Source of the DNA: Clostridia bacterium
GTDB taxonomy: Bacteria > Bacillota > Clostridia > Christensenellales > Aristaeellaceae
NCBI GenBank assembly: GCA_017395685.1
Contig: JAFQOD010000057.1
Location: 36,451 to 100,450, forward strand
Direction of reading: 5' to 3'
DNA length: 64,000 bases
Shown: in pieces, positions 9,270 to 18,494 of the stretch
Position numbering within the stretch: the first letter of the stretch is position 1
Layout: each line of letters starts with the position of its first letter
Made by a program: the position numbers and the translations under genes
The notes under the pieces: generated by a model
Databases searched by the model: none
What the model was told of the DNA's origin: nothing
What the model saw: only the letters and a program-made list of their open reading frames with translations

Positions 9270-9348
9270 GGCATTCTTTTGTTTATTGCCTCCCGCAGCT
9301 GATTAAAACACAGCCTACGCAAAGCAGAAACAAAAGGATGCCTTTTTT
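9270..9348 (+). terminator. Orphan terminator-like inverted repeat
   Basis: GGCATTCTTTTGTTT (9270-9284) pairs with AAACAAAAGGATGCC (9328-9342) over 15 positions with one G-T wobble, and TTTTTT follows directly. The loop is 43 bases. No gene ends just upstream on this strand, so it may end a small RNA or be left from a lost gene. Confidence 0.5.
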
Positions 9349-9481
9349 GTGAAATCAGATTATGCCCTTATACTGCACAGACATGAATACCTTGACTAAA
9401 GCTCAGTCCTTACGTTGACACACATCAGAGATCGTAACAAAAATTTAAACTTTTTCAATGTGATATCGCATCCCGTTTATA

Positions 9482-9510
9482 TTGTATTTCAACTTGTTTT
9501 TTGTTATTAT
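9482..9510 (+). promoter_or_regulatory. Weak predicted promoter of the surface-protein gene
   Basis: TTGTAT (9482-9487) and TATTAT (9505-9510) are 17 bases apart in an AT-rich region 100 bases before the start codon. The -35 match is poor, so this is tentative. Confidence 0.3.
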
Positions 9511-9609
9511 TTTCTTTGTGGAAACACCGGTTTTCATCCAAATAACTAACAGATACATTTCCTATTTTATTATTAAGTGATTCAACTCTTGAACAGGAGG
9601 AGAAACAAT

Positions 9610-12600
9610 ATGAAGAAGATTTTTTCCCTGCTACTGATGCTTATGCTGTGCATGGGCTTGGCGGTGACCGCGAGCGCAGACCAAACCGGCACTACCGGCG
9701 CTTGCACATGGACATTTGACGAAGCTACCGGCACGCTGACCATCAGCGGCAGCGGTGCAATGGCGAATTATAGCAGTAGTAATAATCCGCCGTGGGCATC
9801 TTACAAAGACAGCATTCAAAAAATTGTAATCAATGAAGGCGTTACCACGATTGGCACTTATGCGTTTTGCCAATATTCCTCGCTAACGGAGGTAATCATT
9901 CCCAGAAGCGTAAACGCCATCGGTAATAATGCGTTCTACAACTGCGCCAACCTCACAACTGTTGAGTATTGGGGTATTACAGAACCAACTGCTTCGTCAA
10001 CCGCCTTTTTTGGAGTGTATACAACCATCAAGGTTCCTAACAATTACAGTAGTCCTTATTTCTGCGGAATAATGTCTCGGAAAAAATTGGGGGAAATTGA
10101 TTCTAATGTCACTTACAACATTAGTATTTCGACCTCTCCGGCAGAAGGCGGTACCGTCACCGGAGCCGGAAAGTATCACGCCGGCAAAGTTGCGATCACG
10201 GCTGCGGCCAACCCGGGCTATCGGTTTGTTAAATGGCAGGAAAACGACACGCAGATCAGTACCGATTCAACCTACATCCTTACTGCAAACAAGGACTATT
10301 CCATTGTAGCGGTATTTGAGGAAGAAACTGTCGATCCCACCTACACCGTCACCATTGACAGCGCCATCACGGGCGGCACGGTCACCGCTGACAAGAACGA
10401 AGCCGCTGCGGACGAAACCGTCACCCTCACCGTCACCCCTGCTTCCGGCTATGAGCTGGATACCCTCACCGTCAAGCAGGACGAATCTGACGTCACTATC
10501 AGTGCAGACAATACCTTCACTATGCCTGCAGGCAATGTGACCGTAACGGCTACGTTCAAAAAGCTCATTGCCCGCGTCACCGGCGTTAAAGTACTGGTGA
10601 ACGACGTAGAGCAGCCAGAAGGAAAAGTTCATTATGATGCGGATGATGTATTAACCTTCATTTACTACGGCGAAAACTTTAGCCAACTGAATTCAAACTA
10701 TAAGTACAGGGTTGGCGCGAATAGCGGCCAGCTTATGAAGGGGTATTATGTCACTGTCGATACGTCTGTCACGCCCCATACGGCAACCAGGACGTTTAAA
10801 GCCTCTAAGTTGACGAGCACTACGTGGACGACAGTATCCTATACCAACGCCGGCGAAAGCGAAACCGTGACCAATTATACGCTCAGCTACGGTACGCAGC
10901 CGGCTACGGCCCGGATCACCGGTGTGACCGTAAAGGTTAATGATGTGGTGCAGGCGGTGGGCGAAGTTGTCGTCGCCGATGACGATATAGTCACCGTGAT
11001 TTTCTCCGGTGAGCACTTCGACAAACTCACCACCAGCTATGCGTGCAAGATCGGCCCGTATACTACCTCTGTCACCCCGACCGGTTCCTTCACCATCGAT
11101 ACCTCCGCTCAGTTGCATGTAGCCACCAGGACCTTCACCGGCGCTCAGGTGAGGGGAGTTCAGCATAATTCCATCACCTATACCAACCCCGGCGCAGCCG
11201 AAACCGTGACGGGGTATGTGTTTGTCGACGGCGCTGTTGAGCCCCCTGCTCCTGCCGTGGCCAAGATCACCGGCGTAACCGTCAAGGTTAATAATGTGGT
11301 ACAGCCAGAGGGTCAGGTTGTTGTCGCCGATGAGGATGAAGTCACCGTGATTTTCTCCGGCGAAAACTTCGATAAGCTGACGACTGATTATAAATATGTG
11401 ATTGGCCCGCGGAGCGGTTCTGTCAGCGCAACATATGGCTCCTTTACCATCAATACGTCTGCCATTCCCCATACAGCCAGCAGAACATTCGTCGGCAGCA
11501 CTGTAAATTACAGCACGAAGAATCTTACCTATACCAACGCCGGTGAAGCTGAAACCGTGACCGGCTATTCCTTCATCGAAAAAGCGGCTGAGCCCCCTGC
11601 CCCCGCCGTGGCCAAGATCACCGGCGTAATCGTAAAGGTGAATGACGAGGTGCAGCCAGAGGGCGAGGTTTTCTACACAGCCGGCGATGAAATCACCGTT
11701 ATTTTCACCGGTGAAAACTTCGATAAGCTGAATACGAATTATAAATACAAGTTCGGCCCTGCTTCCGGCAGTGTCAGCATCTATGGTTTCTTTACCTTTG
11801 ATACATCTGTAACGCCGCATACTGCCAGCAAGACCGTTTCCTCCACCACGCTGGGAGAATGCATTCAGGCTTCCGTTACCTACACCAACGCCGGCGAAAA
11901 TGTAACGACGGCTCCCTACACCCTCACTTATCAGGAAAAACCCACCAGCTACACCTACCAGTTAAAGATGGGCCTGACCGATACGGATTGGAGCACAGTG
12001 CAGGGCTCCTCCTCGTTCGTGATTGACGGCGTCACAACGGTGACCACCGAAGGCATTACGGAGTGTACCCTCACTGTGGGCGATCACACCATTTCCTTCG
12101 GCGCGCCGCCGGAAGGTTATCTCCAGCCTGAAGATGCTGTGCTGACCGTCAAGGAAGACGGCAAGCTGTCCTATACCTCCAATATGCACATCCAGTCAAA
12201 CGGCGTTGTGCACAGGATTATGCCGATTCTGGAGAAGGATGTGCAGGTGCCTGAAACCTACACCGTCACCATTGACAGCAACATCAAAAACGGCAGGGTT
12301 ACTGCGGACAAGACCACCGGCCTGAAGGAGGGCGACACCGTCACCCTGATCGTGATCCCGGATGAAGGCTATGAGCTGGATGGATACGTGAATGTAACCC
12401 CTGCGAGCGGTTCCTCGTTTATTGCTTCTTCTGTGGAGGGCGAGGAAGGAAAGTATTCCTTCGTTATGACTGCGAGCGACGCGACGGTTTCTGCTGCATT
12501 TAAGAAGTCTGCCCCCCCTGTCTACCAGTTAAAACTGCGGCTGAAGGTACTGGATGAGAATCGCAAAGAGATCACCAGCTATGTCCCGGGCAGAATTATT

Positions 12601-14004
12601 GACAATGGAATCGTGGAAAATACAGAGATTGTGACCCGCGAACTTCAAGAGGGCAGCTATACGCTTACCATCCCTTATCCGCCTAGCGGCTATACTGCTC
12701 CCGAGAACTCTGTGCTGAATGTGGACGCCAACGGCAATCTCACCTCCGGAAGCGATCATCTTACCATCGAAAAGGAAGGCGATGTATATTTCCTCGTCCT
12801 TGCGCTGGAAAAGAGACTGTATAATATAACCGTCCTGCCCAGTGAGCATGGAACCGTCACCACCAATGCTGAGAAGCTGGACTACGGCGAAGTGTGCGAA
12901 ATCTACATCAGCCCCGATGACGGCTATGAGCTTGATAAGCTGGTGTTGCTGGACGGTAATAACACCATTGACTGGACAATGTACGTTAATAACAATCAGG
13001 CTTCATTCCTAATGGTTCATAAGGATATGGCGATTCAGGCCACCTTCAGGAAGGCGACCACCTATACCATCACCTACAACATCACCGGTCAGGGTATCAT
13101 CACAACGGATAAGACCGAGGGCCTGAAGGAAGGCGACGAAGTCAAAATAACCATTACCCCCGCAGATGGCTATAAGCACGTCTCTCTGTTTGTAACGGCA
13201 GGTGATAACGCCACTGTGGATTTCACCGGCAACGATGCCTTCCGGATGCCTGACGCTGATGTGACCCTTCATGCTACATTTACCAGGATCATCTCCGTTA
13301 CCATCTCCGATGATCTGGGCAATGAGGACGTGGACGCCATTGCCCTGGGCCGGACGTATACCGTCAATATCGAGGGCAATCCGGAAGGGTATACGGCCCA
13401 CTTCCATCCGGCGAACGGTCAGACGGGCGTGGCTAACTCTTCTCACGCCATTAGTTCCCCCATGGCCTTCACGCAGGAGGTCTATGATGCAAGCGTTGAG
13501 ATGGGTGAGCAGGATAATTCGAATTACGACAGCTTCTATGTAGTTGTTCGTGACCCGAACGGGATTGTTGCATGGACGAAGATGCTGCCCATGAGCATTC
13601 CCGCCGTCAAGGCTCCCGTGATCACCAATCCCACCGAAGATCAGACGGTTTCTGTGTATGAAGGTGATCAGGCCAAGCTGCAGATCACGGCAGAAAATGC
13701 GGTATCCTATCAGTGGTATGTCGATTATAATGACGGCGAAGGCTGGCAGAAGAAGGGTGAAAGCAGCCCCGAATACCTTTCCAGCCCCACCGCACAGGAA
13801 AATAACGGCTATCGCTATAAGTGCGTGGTCACCGGCGAGGACGGAAAAACCGCCGAAAGCCCCATCTTCACCCTGAATGTGATGAAGAAACTGCCGCAAA
13901 CCGGCGATCATGCCCTTCCCGGCCTCTGGATGACCCTTTGCCTGGTAAGCTGTGCCTGTATGCTGATCATCGTCATTCACGGGAAAAAAAGAAAAACTGA
14001 ATAA
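9610..14004 (+). CDS. Large LPXTG-anchored surface protein with BspA-like, InlB-type and tandem unknown repeats
   Basis: The 1,464-residue protein is exported and probably linked to peptidoglycan by a sortase. AGGAGG precedes the ATG, then comes a signal peptide ending near TASADQ. Next is a BspA-like leucine-rich segment (about residues 25-130, with TIGTYAFCQYSSLTEVIIP). Two InlB-B-type bacterial repeats follow (about 166-318), then four tandem copies of a domain of about 115 residues (about 321-782). The rest alternates two YQLK-starting domains with three more InlB-B-type repeats, then an Ig-like region (about 1330-1425). The C-terminus is LPQTG, a hydrophobic stretch and a KKRK tail. It stands alone between terminators, and no sortase gene is in the window. 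Adhesion or glycan contact is a guess from architecture. Confidence 0.9.
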   Translation: MKKIFSLLLMLMLCMGLAVTASADQTGTTGACTWTFDEATGTLTISGSGAMANYSSSNNPPWASYKDSIQKIVINEGVTTIGTYAFCQYSSLTEVIIPRSVNAIGNNAFYNCANLTTVEYWGITEPTASSTAFFGVYTTIKVPNNYSSPYFCGIMSRKKLGEIDSNVTYNISISTSPAEGGTVTGAGKYHAGKVAITAAANPGYRFVKWQENDTQISTDSTYILTANKDYSIVAVFEEETVDPTYTVTIDSAITGGTVTADKNEAAADETVTLTVTPASGYELDTLTVKQDESDVTISADNTFTMPAGNVTVTATFKKLIARVTGVKVLVNDVEQPEGKVHYDADDVLTFIYYGENFSQLNSNYKYRVGANSGQLMKGYYVTVDTSVTPHTATRTFKASKLTSTTWTTVSYTNAGESETVTNYTLSYGTQPATARITGVTVKVNDVVQAVGEVVVADDDIVTVIFSGEHFDKLTTSYACKIGPYTTSVTPTGSFTIDTSAQLHVATRTFTGAQVRGVQHNSITYTNPGAAETVTGYVFVDGAVEPPAPAVAKITGVTVKVNNVVQPEGQVVVADEDEVTVIFSGENFDKLTTDYKYVIGPRSGSVSATYGSFTINTSAIPHTASRTFVGSTVNYSTKNLTYTNAGEAETVTGYSFIEKAAEPPAPAVAKITGVIVKVNDEVQPEGEVFYTAGDEITVIFTGENFDKLNTNYKYKFGPASGSVSIYGFFTFDTSVTPHTASKTVSSTTLGECIQASVTYTNAGENVTTAPYTLTYQEKPTSYTYQLKMGLTDTDWSTVQGSSSFVIDGVTTVTTEGITECTLTVGDHTISFGAPPEGYLQPEDAVLTVKEDGKLSYTSNMHIQSNGVVHRIMPILEKDVQVPETYTVTIDSNIKNGRVTADKTTGLKEGDTVTLIVIPDEGYELDGYVNVTPASGSSFIASSVEGEEGKYSFVMTASDATVSAAFKKSAPPVYQLKLRLKVLDENRKEITSYVPGRIIDNGIVENTEIVTRELQEGSYTLTIPYPPSGYTAPENSVLNVDANGNLTSGSDHLTIEKEGDVYFLVLALEKRLYNITVLPSEHGTVTTNAEKLDYGEVCEIYISPDDGYELDKLVLLDGNNTIDWTMYVNNNQASFLMVHKDMAIQATFRKATTYTITYNITGQGIITTDKTEGLKEGDEVKITITPADGYKHVSLFVTAGDNATVDFTGNDAFRMPDADVTLHATFTRIISVTISDDLGNEDVDAIALGRTYTVNIEGNPEGYTAHFHPANGQTGVANSSHAISSPMAFTQEVYDASVEMGEQDNSNYDSFYVVVRDPNGIVAWTKMLPMSIPAVKAPVITNPTEDQTVSVYEGDQAKLQITAENAVSYQWYVDYNDGEGWQKKGESSPEYLSSPTAQENNGYRYKCVVTGEDGKTAESPIFTLNVMKKLPQTGDHALPGLWMTLCLVSCACMLIIVIHGKKRKTE
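10570..11955 (+). repeat. Four tandem copies of a domain of about 115 residues
   Basis: The copies begin at 10570, 10909, 11260 and 11611, so the units are 339, 351 and 351 bases long. Each starts with a form of A-R/K-I-T-G-V-x-V-K-V-N-D and contains GENFDKL-T-x-x-Y-K-Y, then T-x-D/N-T-S-x-x-x-H-x-A-x-R/K-T and Y-T-N-A/P-G. Copies 2, 3 and 4 are joined by a Pro-rich linker (EPPAPAVAKITGV). Copies 2 and 3 share long near-identical nucleotide runs, pointing to fairly recent duplication. I do not recognise the domain. Confidence 0.85.
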
Positions 14005-14083
14005 CCCCTTTCATTCCGGAGAAATGCCTTGCCGTTGATCGTTATGCGCAATGAATAATGCATTTCCTCTGAAAATAACCATG

Positions 14084-14122
14084 AAGACAGCCGAACAGCG
14101 AAAAACTGACGGCTGTCTTTTA
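14084..14122 (+). terminator. Terminator of the surface-protein gene
   Basis: AAGACAGCCG (14084-14093) pairs perfectly with CGGCTGTCTT (14110-14119), followed by TTT. It lies 80 bases after the stop codon. Confidence 0.75.
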
Positions 14123-14191
14123 ATTGCACCGTTTTTTACGAATTGTTCCTTCAACAAAAAAATACCGAAACGGATATCGTTTTTCAATCCC

Positions 14192-14219
14192 TTGTTTTTT
14201 ATCACGTTTATGCTATACT
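14192..14219 (+). promoter_or_regulatory. Predicted promoter of the second kinase/regulator operon
   Basis: TTGTTT and TATACT are 16 bases apart, and TATG just before the -10 (TATGCTATACT) makes an extended -10. The kinase start is 60 bases downstream. Confidence 0.6.
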
Positions 14220-14279
14220 GAGATAGAAAATGCTCGTTTCATTTATTTTTCACTACTTTTATAGCTAAAAGGATGATTT

Positions 14280-16031
14280 ATGATGGAATCCATGAAGTTC
14301 AGGATCCGCAATCTTCCCATCCGATATAAAATTTTCAGTGGTATTTTGCTCTGCAGTCTGGTTGTTGTGATTTTGATTACCATTCTTGCGCTCAATACCA
14401 GTTTGCAGCCCTTGCATGAAGCGCGCACTGAATCGGATATGCTGAAGTTATCCTTTGTGCAGGATCGGCTGGAAGCAAGCCTGACTGAATGGATGAATCA
14501 TTGCTATGCGCTGGAAGTGGATCCTGAAACAAAAGCAGCACTGATCGAATGGTGCACCAGTGACGAAGAATTGACCTATCAGCACAAGCGCCTTTTTCTT
14601 TCCAGACTTGAAAATATTCTTTCCACTCAGCCCATGATCAATGGGTTTTCTCTCTTTCATCTCCGCCAGGGCGTCAATTTGCAGGTGCGCCGCACCGGGG
14701 AGCGCACCATCCGTACAGGAAATGCGCTGGATGCATGGAATTCACGCAGAGCACAGCTTCAGACCAATTTTGCCTTGCTTCCCGGCGACGGCGAATTGCT
14801 GCTTTTTCATCAGATTAATCGTTTTGAGGATAATCTCCCCCTTGCCGTGCTGGTCATGCATATCCATGAAGGGCTCTTTCTGCGCAATCTGGCGGAGGCC
14901 ATCGAATTGACAGACGGGGAACTGCTGCTGCTCAATGATGAAGGGCTCATTCTGACCCAATATGCATCCGGCAATCTGCCCATTGATCAGCAAGTGATCA
15001 ATGAATGGCTGGCCCAGGATCAGCTGCCCGCATTATATAAAGGCCACTCCATCAGTTCCGCTCCCGTCAGCCGGGGAAAAATGCAGATCCTCCAATGCAT
15101 CTCCAATGCCGAAATCACTGCCCTGGCCGAGCACACCGTTATCAACGGCCTGCTGATGGCCTCTGTGGCGCTGGTATTGGCCGCTTTGGTAGCAGCATTT
15201 CTTTCCAGAGTGATCAGCCGGCCCATTGTTAATCTGGCCGGCCGTATGCAGGAAACTACCATTCTGAATTTCCATCAGCACCCCTCCAGCAAGCGCGTGG
15301 ATGAAATCGGCCTGCTGGAGCGCAGTTATTCCGATATGATGACCCATAATCAGCAATTGGTAGAGCAGAATTTCCAAAGCAAGATTGCCCGTCGCAATGC
15401 CCAGTTGCATACCCTGCAGGCACAGATCAATCCCCATTTTATGTATAACACGCTGCAGGTCATCGGTGCCATCTCACTGGAAGAGGGTTCCCCTTCCATT
15501 TATCCCCTTACCACCGCCCTGAGTGATATTATGCGTTATGCCATCTCTTTTGGAAAAGAGATGGTTACATTGGAAAGCGAACTGAAATATCTGGATAGCT
15601 ATCTGATGATCCAGAATACCCGGTTTGATAACAGGTTGCAATTTGAATGCTGCGTGGAAGAATCGCTGATGCAGATGCTGCTGCCCAAGTTGATTCTGCA
15701 GCCGGTGATTGAAAACTGTTTTTCCCATGGCCTGGAGAATAAGGAAGGGCCCTGGCACATCCGCCTGACAGCCCGTGAGATGCCTGACCGCATTCTTCTT
15801 TGCATCGAAGATAACGGTATCGGCATCACCCCGGAAGCACTGGAAGCCTTGCAGCAAAAGCTGGCCCTGGATGTGACAGAAACCCTCGGCCAGAAGGCCC
15901 ATATCGGCCTGATCAATGTGCATGCACGGCTTCGGCTGCGTTGGGGCGCCCTGGGCGGTATACAGATCGAAAACGGCGAACAGGAAGGCGTACGTGTAAC
16001 GCTGAGTATCGGAAAGGAGCAGGCGCTATGA
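14280..16031 (+). CDS. Sensor histidine kinase, YesM family
   Basis: This 583-residue membrane kinase has a first transmembrane segment near residues 18-40, a large extracellular sensor region (about 41-283), a second segment (about 284-308), a HAMP region, and the His_kinase/ATPase core. His386 in AQINPHFMYNTLQ is the expected phospho-acceptor. ATP-binding boxes are PVIENCFSHGLE, EDNGIGI and HIGLINVHARL. AAAGGATG precedes two adjacent ATGs, so the start may be 14280 or 14283. It overlaps the response regulator by ATGA and lies upstream of a carbohydrate ABC transporter and glycosidase genes, so it probably senses an oligosaccharide and induces that locus. Confidence 0.92.
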   Translation: MMESMKFRIRNLPIRYKIFSGILLCSLVVVILITILALNTSLQPLHEARTESDMLKLSFVQDRLEASLTEWMNHCYALEVDPETKAALIEWCTSDEELTYQHKRLFLSRLENILSTQPMINGFSLFHLRQGVNLQVRRTGERTIRTGNALDAWNSRRAQLQTNFALLPGDGELLLFHQINRFEDNLPLAVLVMHIHEGLFLRNLAEAIELTDGELLLLNDEGLILTQYASGNLPIDQQVINEWLAQDQLPALYKGHSISSAPVSRGKMQILQCISNAEITALAEHTVINGLLMASVALVLAALVAAFLSRVISRPIVNLAGRMQETTILNFHQHPSSKRVDEIGLLERSYSDMMTHNQQLVEQNFQSKIARRNAQLHTLQAQINPHFMYNTLQVIGAISLEEGSPSIYPLTTALSDIMRYAISFGKEMVTLESELKYLDSYLMIQNTRFDNRLQFECCVEESLMQMLLPKLILQPVIENCFSHGLENKEGPWHIRLTAREMPDRILLCIEDNGIGITPEALEALQQKLALDVTETLGQKAHIGLINVHARLRLRWGALGGIQIENGEQEGVRVTLSIGKEQAL

Positions 16032-17104
16032 GCATCAATGTAGTCATCATCGATGACGAAAAATGGTCCCGCGGAGTCATCCGGCGCTTTATTCCCTGGA
16101 ATGAAATGGGCCTTTCCCTGGTCGGCGAAGCATCCGATGGCATGTACGGCCTGGAGCTGATCGATCAATTGCATCCGGATATCATCCTCACTGATGTAAA
16201 GATGCCCAGAATGGACGGCATTGAATTGCTATCCCATATCCGGAAAAATCATTCCGATGCCTGCGTCATTATCATCAGCGGCTATAATGATTATTCTTTC
16301 GTCAGGGATGCCATGCGCCTTGGCGGCATGGATTATCTGCTGAAGCCCATAAAGCAGGCGGAACTAATGGACGCCCTGCAGCGATGCCTGCAAAAAATCA
16401 GCAGCCGTGCGCAGACCGTTCCTTCCATGCAAAGCAGTATCACGCTGGATCAAGGGTATTATGCCCTTCGGGAAGATGTATCCATCTGCCTGAAAGCCGG
16501 CAATATTCCATTGCTGGAAAAACGGCTGCAGGCGCTGGCAGCCCATCTTTCCTCGCCATCCATGAATCAGCGCAGCAATCTGGTGGCCGTCTATTGCAGC
16601 CTGACTGAGGAAATGCAGAAAATTCGCCTGGATTCAGGGCTGACCGGCAATACTGCACCACCCTATGTGTTCAGTACCGGCACCACTGCAGAGCAAATGA
16701 TTTCCTATATCGGCCTCCAGCTTGCCCAGACCCTGCAGGAAATCAATGATATTTCCGATGCCAGGCGCCGCATATCCATCAGCGATGTAAAGGAATACAT
16801 CGACGCCAACTGGCAAAACGGCATCACCCAGGAGCAGGTAGCTGCCCACTTTGGCCTGAGCCAGAATTACCTGAGCAAGGCCTTCCGTGCATCCGAACAA
16901 ATGGGCTTCTCCGAATATGTGATTCAATTGCGAATGGAGCACGCCCGGCGGCTGATACTTGATTATCGTCTTCCCCTCAAGGAAGTAGGAGCACAGGTGG
17001 GCTATACAGAACAGGCGAATTTTTACAAGCGTTTCCGGGCTTACTTTGGCATGACTCCCGGCGAAATGCTGGCAAAAGATGATAACGAAAAACAACAAAA
17101 ATAA
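16028..17104 (+). CDS. Response regulator with AraC-type DNA-binding domain (YesN type)
   Basis: This 358-residue regulator has an N-terminal receiver domain: acidic pair DD near residues 9-10, phospho-acceptor Asp56 in ILTDVKMP, and the conserved Lys in YLLKPIK. The C-terminal 100 residues form an AraC double helix-turn-helix (HFGLSQNYLSKAFRASEQMG and VGYTEQANFYKRFRAYFGMTP). AAAGGAG is 8 bases before the ATG. Translational coupling to the kinase makes them a pair. Likely targets are the downstream solute-binding protein operon and perhaps the mannosidase operon at 21841, but no binding site could be identified. Confidence 0.93.
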   Translation: MSINVVIIDDEKWSRGVIRRFIPWNEMGLSLVGEASDGMYGLELIDQLHPDIILTDVKMPRMDGIELLSHIRKNHSDACVIIISGYNDYSFVRDAMRLGGMDYLLKPIKQAELMDALQRCLQKISSRAQTVPSMQSSITLDQGYYALREDVSICLKAGNIPLLEKRLQALAAHLSSPSMNQRSNLVAVYCSLTEEMQKIRLDSGLTGNTAPPYVFSTGTTAEQMISYIGLQLAQTLQEINDISDARRRISISDVKEYIDANWQNGITQEQVAAHFGLSQNYLSKAFRASEQMGFSEYVIQLRMEHARRLILDYRLPLKEVGAQVGYTEQANFYKRFRAYFGMTPGEMLAKDDNEKQQK

Positions 17105-17188
17105 ACAATGCTATTCTTCTCTTCTGCTTTTATAATAAAGGCACAAGAATGACGCAGTTCATTCAAATTGAATAAGGAGGAATCCACA

Positions 17189-18430
17189 ATGAAAAAATGG
17201 ATGGCTCTGTTGTTGACCGTAATCATGGTAATGTGCTCCTTCGGTGCTGCTATGGCCGAAGAAAAGACCGCAGAACTGAATATCATGATGTCCTCTGCCA
17301 ATCTGATGGAACAGTGGCAGGATTTCTGTGATCAGTTTGCCGCCAAAGTACTGGCCGAACAAAATATCAAGGTAAAGATCAATCTGGAAATGCCCGCTTC
17401 CGGCCAGTATGACAGTGTGCTGCAGGCCCGGCTCAACGGCGGCGATGCGCCCGATGTATACATGATCCACTGCAACAATCTGAATGTATACACCAAGGCT
17501 AACTATACCACCGATCTTACCCAGGAAGCTTTCACCGCTCAGTTGTTCGAAAGCGTTCGCAAGACCGTGACCCTGGAAGATGGCAAGGTTTATGCTGCTC
17601 CCCTGGAAAATCAGGCCTGGGGCGTGCTCTACAACAAGGAAATCTTTGAAGAATGCGGTCTGAAGACCCCCGATACCCTCACCGAACTGAAGGCTGCTTG
17701 CGAAACCCTGAAGGCCAAGGGCTATACTCCCTTCATGCTGGCTTTCCAGGAGCAGTGGGTTCCCCAGCTGATGACCGCTCTCACCCTGGGCGGCAAGGTA
17801 TCCGGCGAACTGCCTGACTGGGTAGATCGGATGTACAAGGATGAAGGCTCCTACGAAGAAGTGCGGGAAATCTTCGATGTAATCCAGCTGATCATGGCCA
17901 ACGGCACCAAGCGCGCCATGGAAGAAGGCTCTGAAGCCGGCGCCGCCGATTTCGCCATGGGCGCTGCCGCCATGTTCGTTCAGGGCACCTGGGCTGAAGG
18001 CTCTGTCATGACGGCAAATCCCGATATGAAGGTCGGCGTTATGCCCCTGCCCATCAATGACAATCCCGGCTGCACTATGCTGAATATGGCCACCTCTTCC
18101 GTCCTGTGCGTATATCCCAAGAGCACCGAAAAGGAACTGGCCCTCCAGTTCATCAACTACATCTACGATGAAGAGGTATCCTCTCAGCTGTTCCAGGCCT
18201 GCACCTATAATCCCGTTGCCGCATGCCACACCTACGAACCCTCTCAGTGCGTTGCTTCCGCCGCTGAATTCCTGGCTGCCGGTCGTGCTTATGAGGAACT
18301 GGTTCTGCCCAGCGCCGTGACCGACGAACAGGGCAAGCTGCTTCAGGAACTGTATGTAGGCACTGTCACCGTGGATGAAATCATCACCCGCCTGGACGCT
18401 GCATTCCAGAATGCCAACAAGCTGAACTAA
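17189..18430 (+). CDS. Extracellular solute-binding protein, family 1 (carbohydrate ABC transporter)
   Basis: This 413-residue binding protein captures an oligosaccharide for the CUT1-type permeases encoded next. It has a signal peptide with a probable cleavage near AMA-EEK. As with the protein at 4035, the Cys in the signal region is not in a lipobox. Family-1 features include LNGGDAPDVYMIHCNN, a conserved AWGVLYNKEIFEECGLKTPDT segment and AAMFVQGTWAEG. AAGGAGG lies before the ATG, and a TATAAT at 17131-17136 has no good -35. Its position after a YesM/YesN pair and before permeases and glycosidases fits uptake of mannan or another beta-glycan breakdown product; the substrate is inferred. Confidence 0.92.
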   Translation: MKKWMALLLTVIMVMCSFGAAMAEEKTAELNIMMSSANLMEQWQDFCDQFAAKVLAEQNIKVKINLEMPASGQYDSVLQARLNGGDAPDVYMIHCNNLNVYTKANYTTDLTQEAFTAQLFESVRKTVTLEDGKVYAAPLENQAWGVLYNKEIFEECGLKTPDTLTELKAACETLKAKGYTPFMLAFQEQWVPQLMTALTLGGKVSGELPDWVDRMYKDEGSYEEVREIFDVIQLIMANGTKRAMEEGSEAGAADFAMGAAAMFVQGTWAEGSVMTANPDMKVGVMPLPINDNPGCTMLNMATSSVLCVYPKSTEKELALQFINYIYDEEVSSQLFQACTYNPVAACHTYEPSQCVASAAEFLAAGRAYEELVLPSAVTDEQGKLLQELYVGTVTVDEIITRLDAAFQNANKLN

Positions 18431-18445
18431 TGTAAAGCGGGATCA

Positions 18446-18479
18446 GACGAGGACGGATGCAAATCCGTCCTTGTCTTTT
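18446..18479 (+). terminator. Intra-operon terminator-like hairpin (attenuator) after the binding-protein gene
   Basis: GACGAGGACGGAT pairs with ATCCGTCCTTGTC over 13 positions with one G-T wobble, around a 4-base loop, followed by TTTT. It lies between the binding-protein stop and the permease GTG start. It probably reduces read-through so that permeases are made at a lower level. Confidence 0.65.
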
Positions 18480-18494
18480 CAGAAAGGAAAGCCT

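Larger units (their letters stand above)
8865..9609. other. Gene-poor intergenic stretch
   Basis: No convincing gene is present. The stretch holds a TATAAT-like hexamer near 8991, a 54-codon minus-strand open frame that looks like a gene remnant (9091-9255), a terminator-like structure with no gene in front of it (9270-9348), and the AT-rich upstream region of the surface-protein gene. Short open frames at 8865-9050 (plus) and 9015-9239 (minus) lack ribosome binding sites and are not supported. Confidence 0.6.

Noticed and set aside
17041..18229. Minus-strand open frames opposite the solute-binding protein gene.
   Set aside because: The plus-strand protein has a signal peptide and family motifs. 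The minus frames are Gly/His-rich shadows without start signals.
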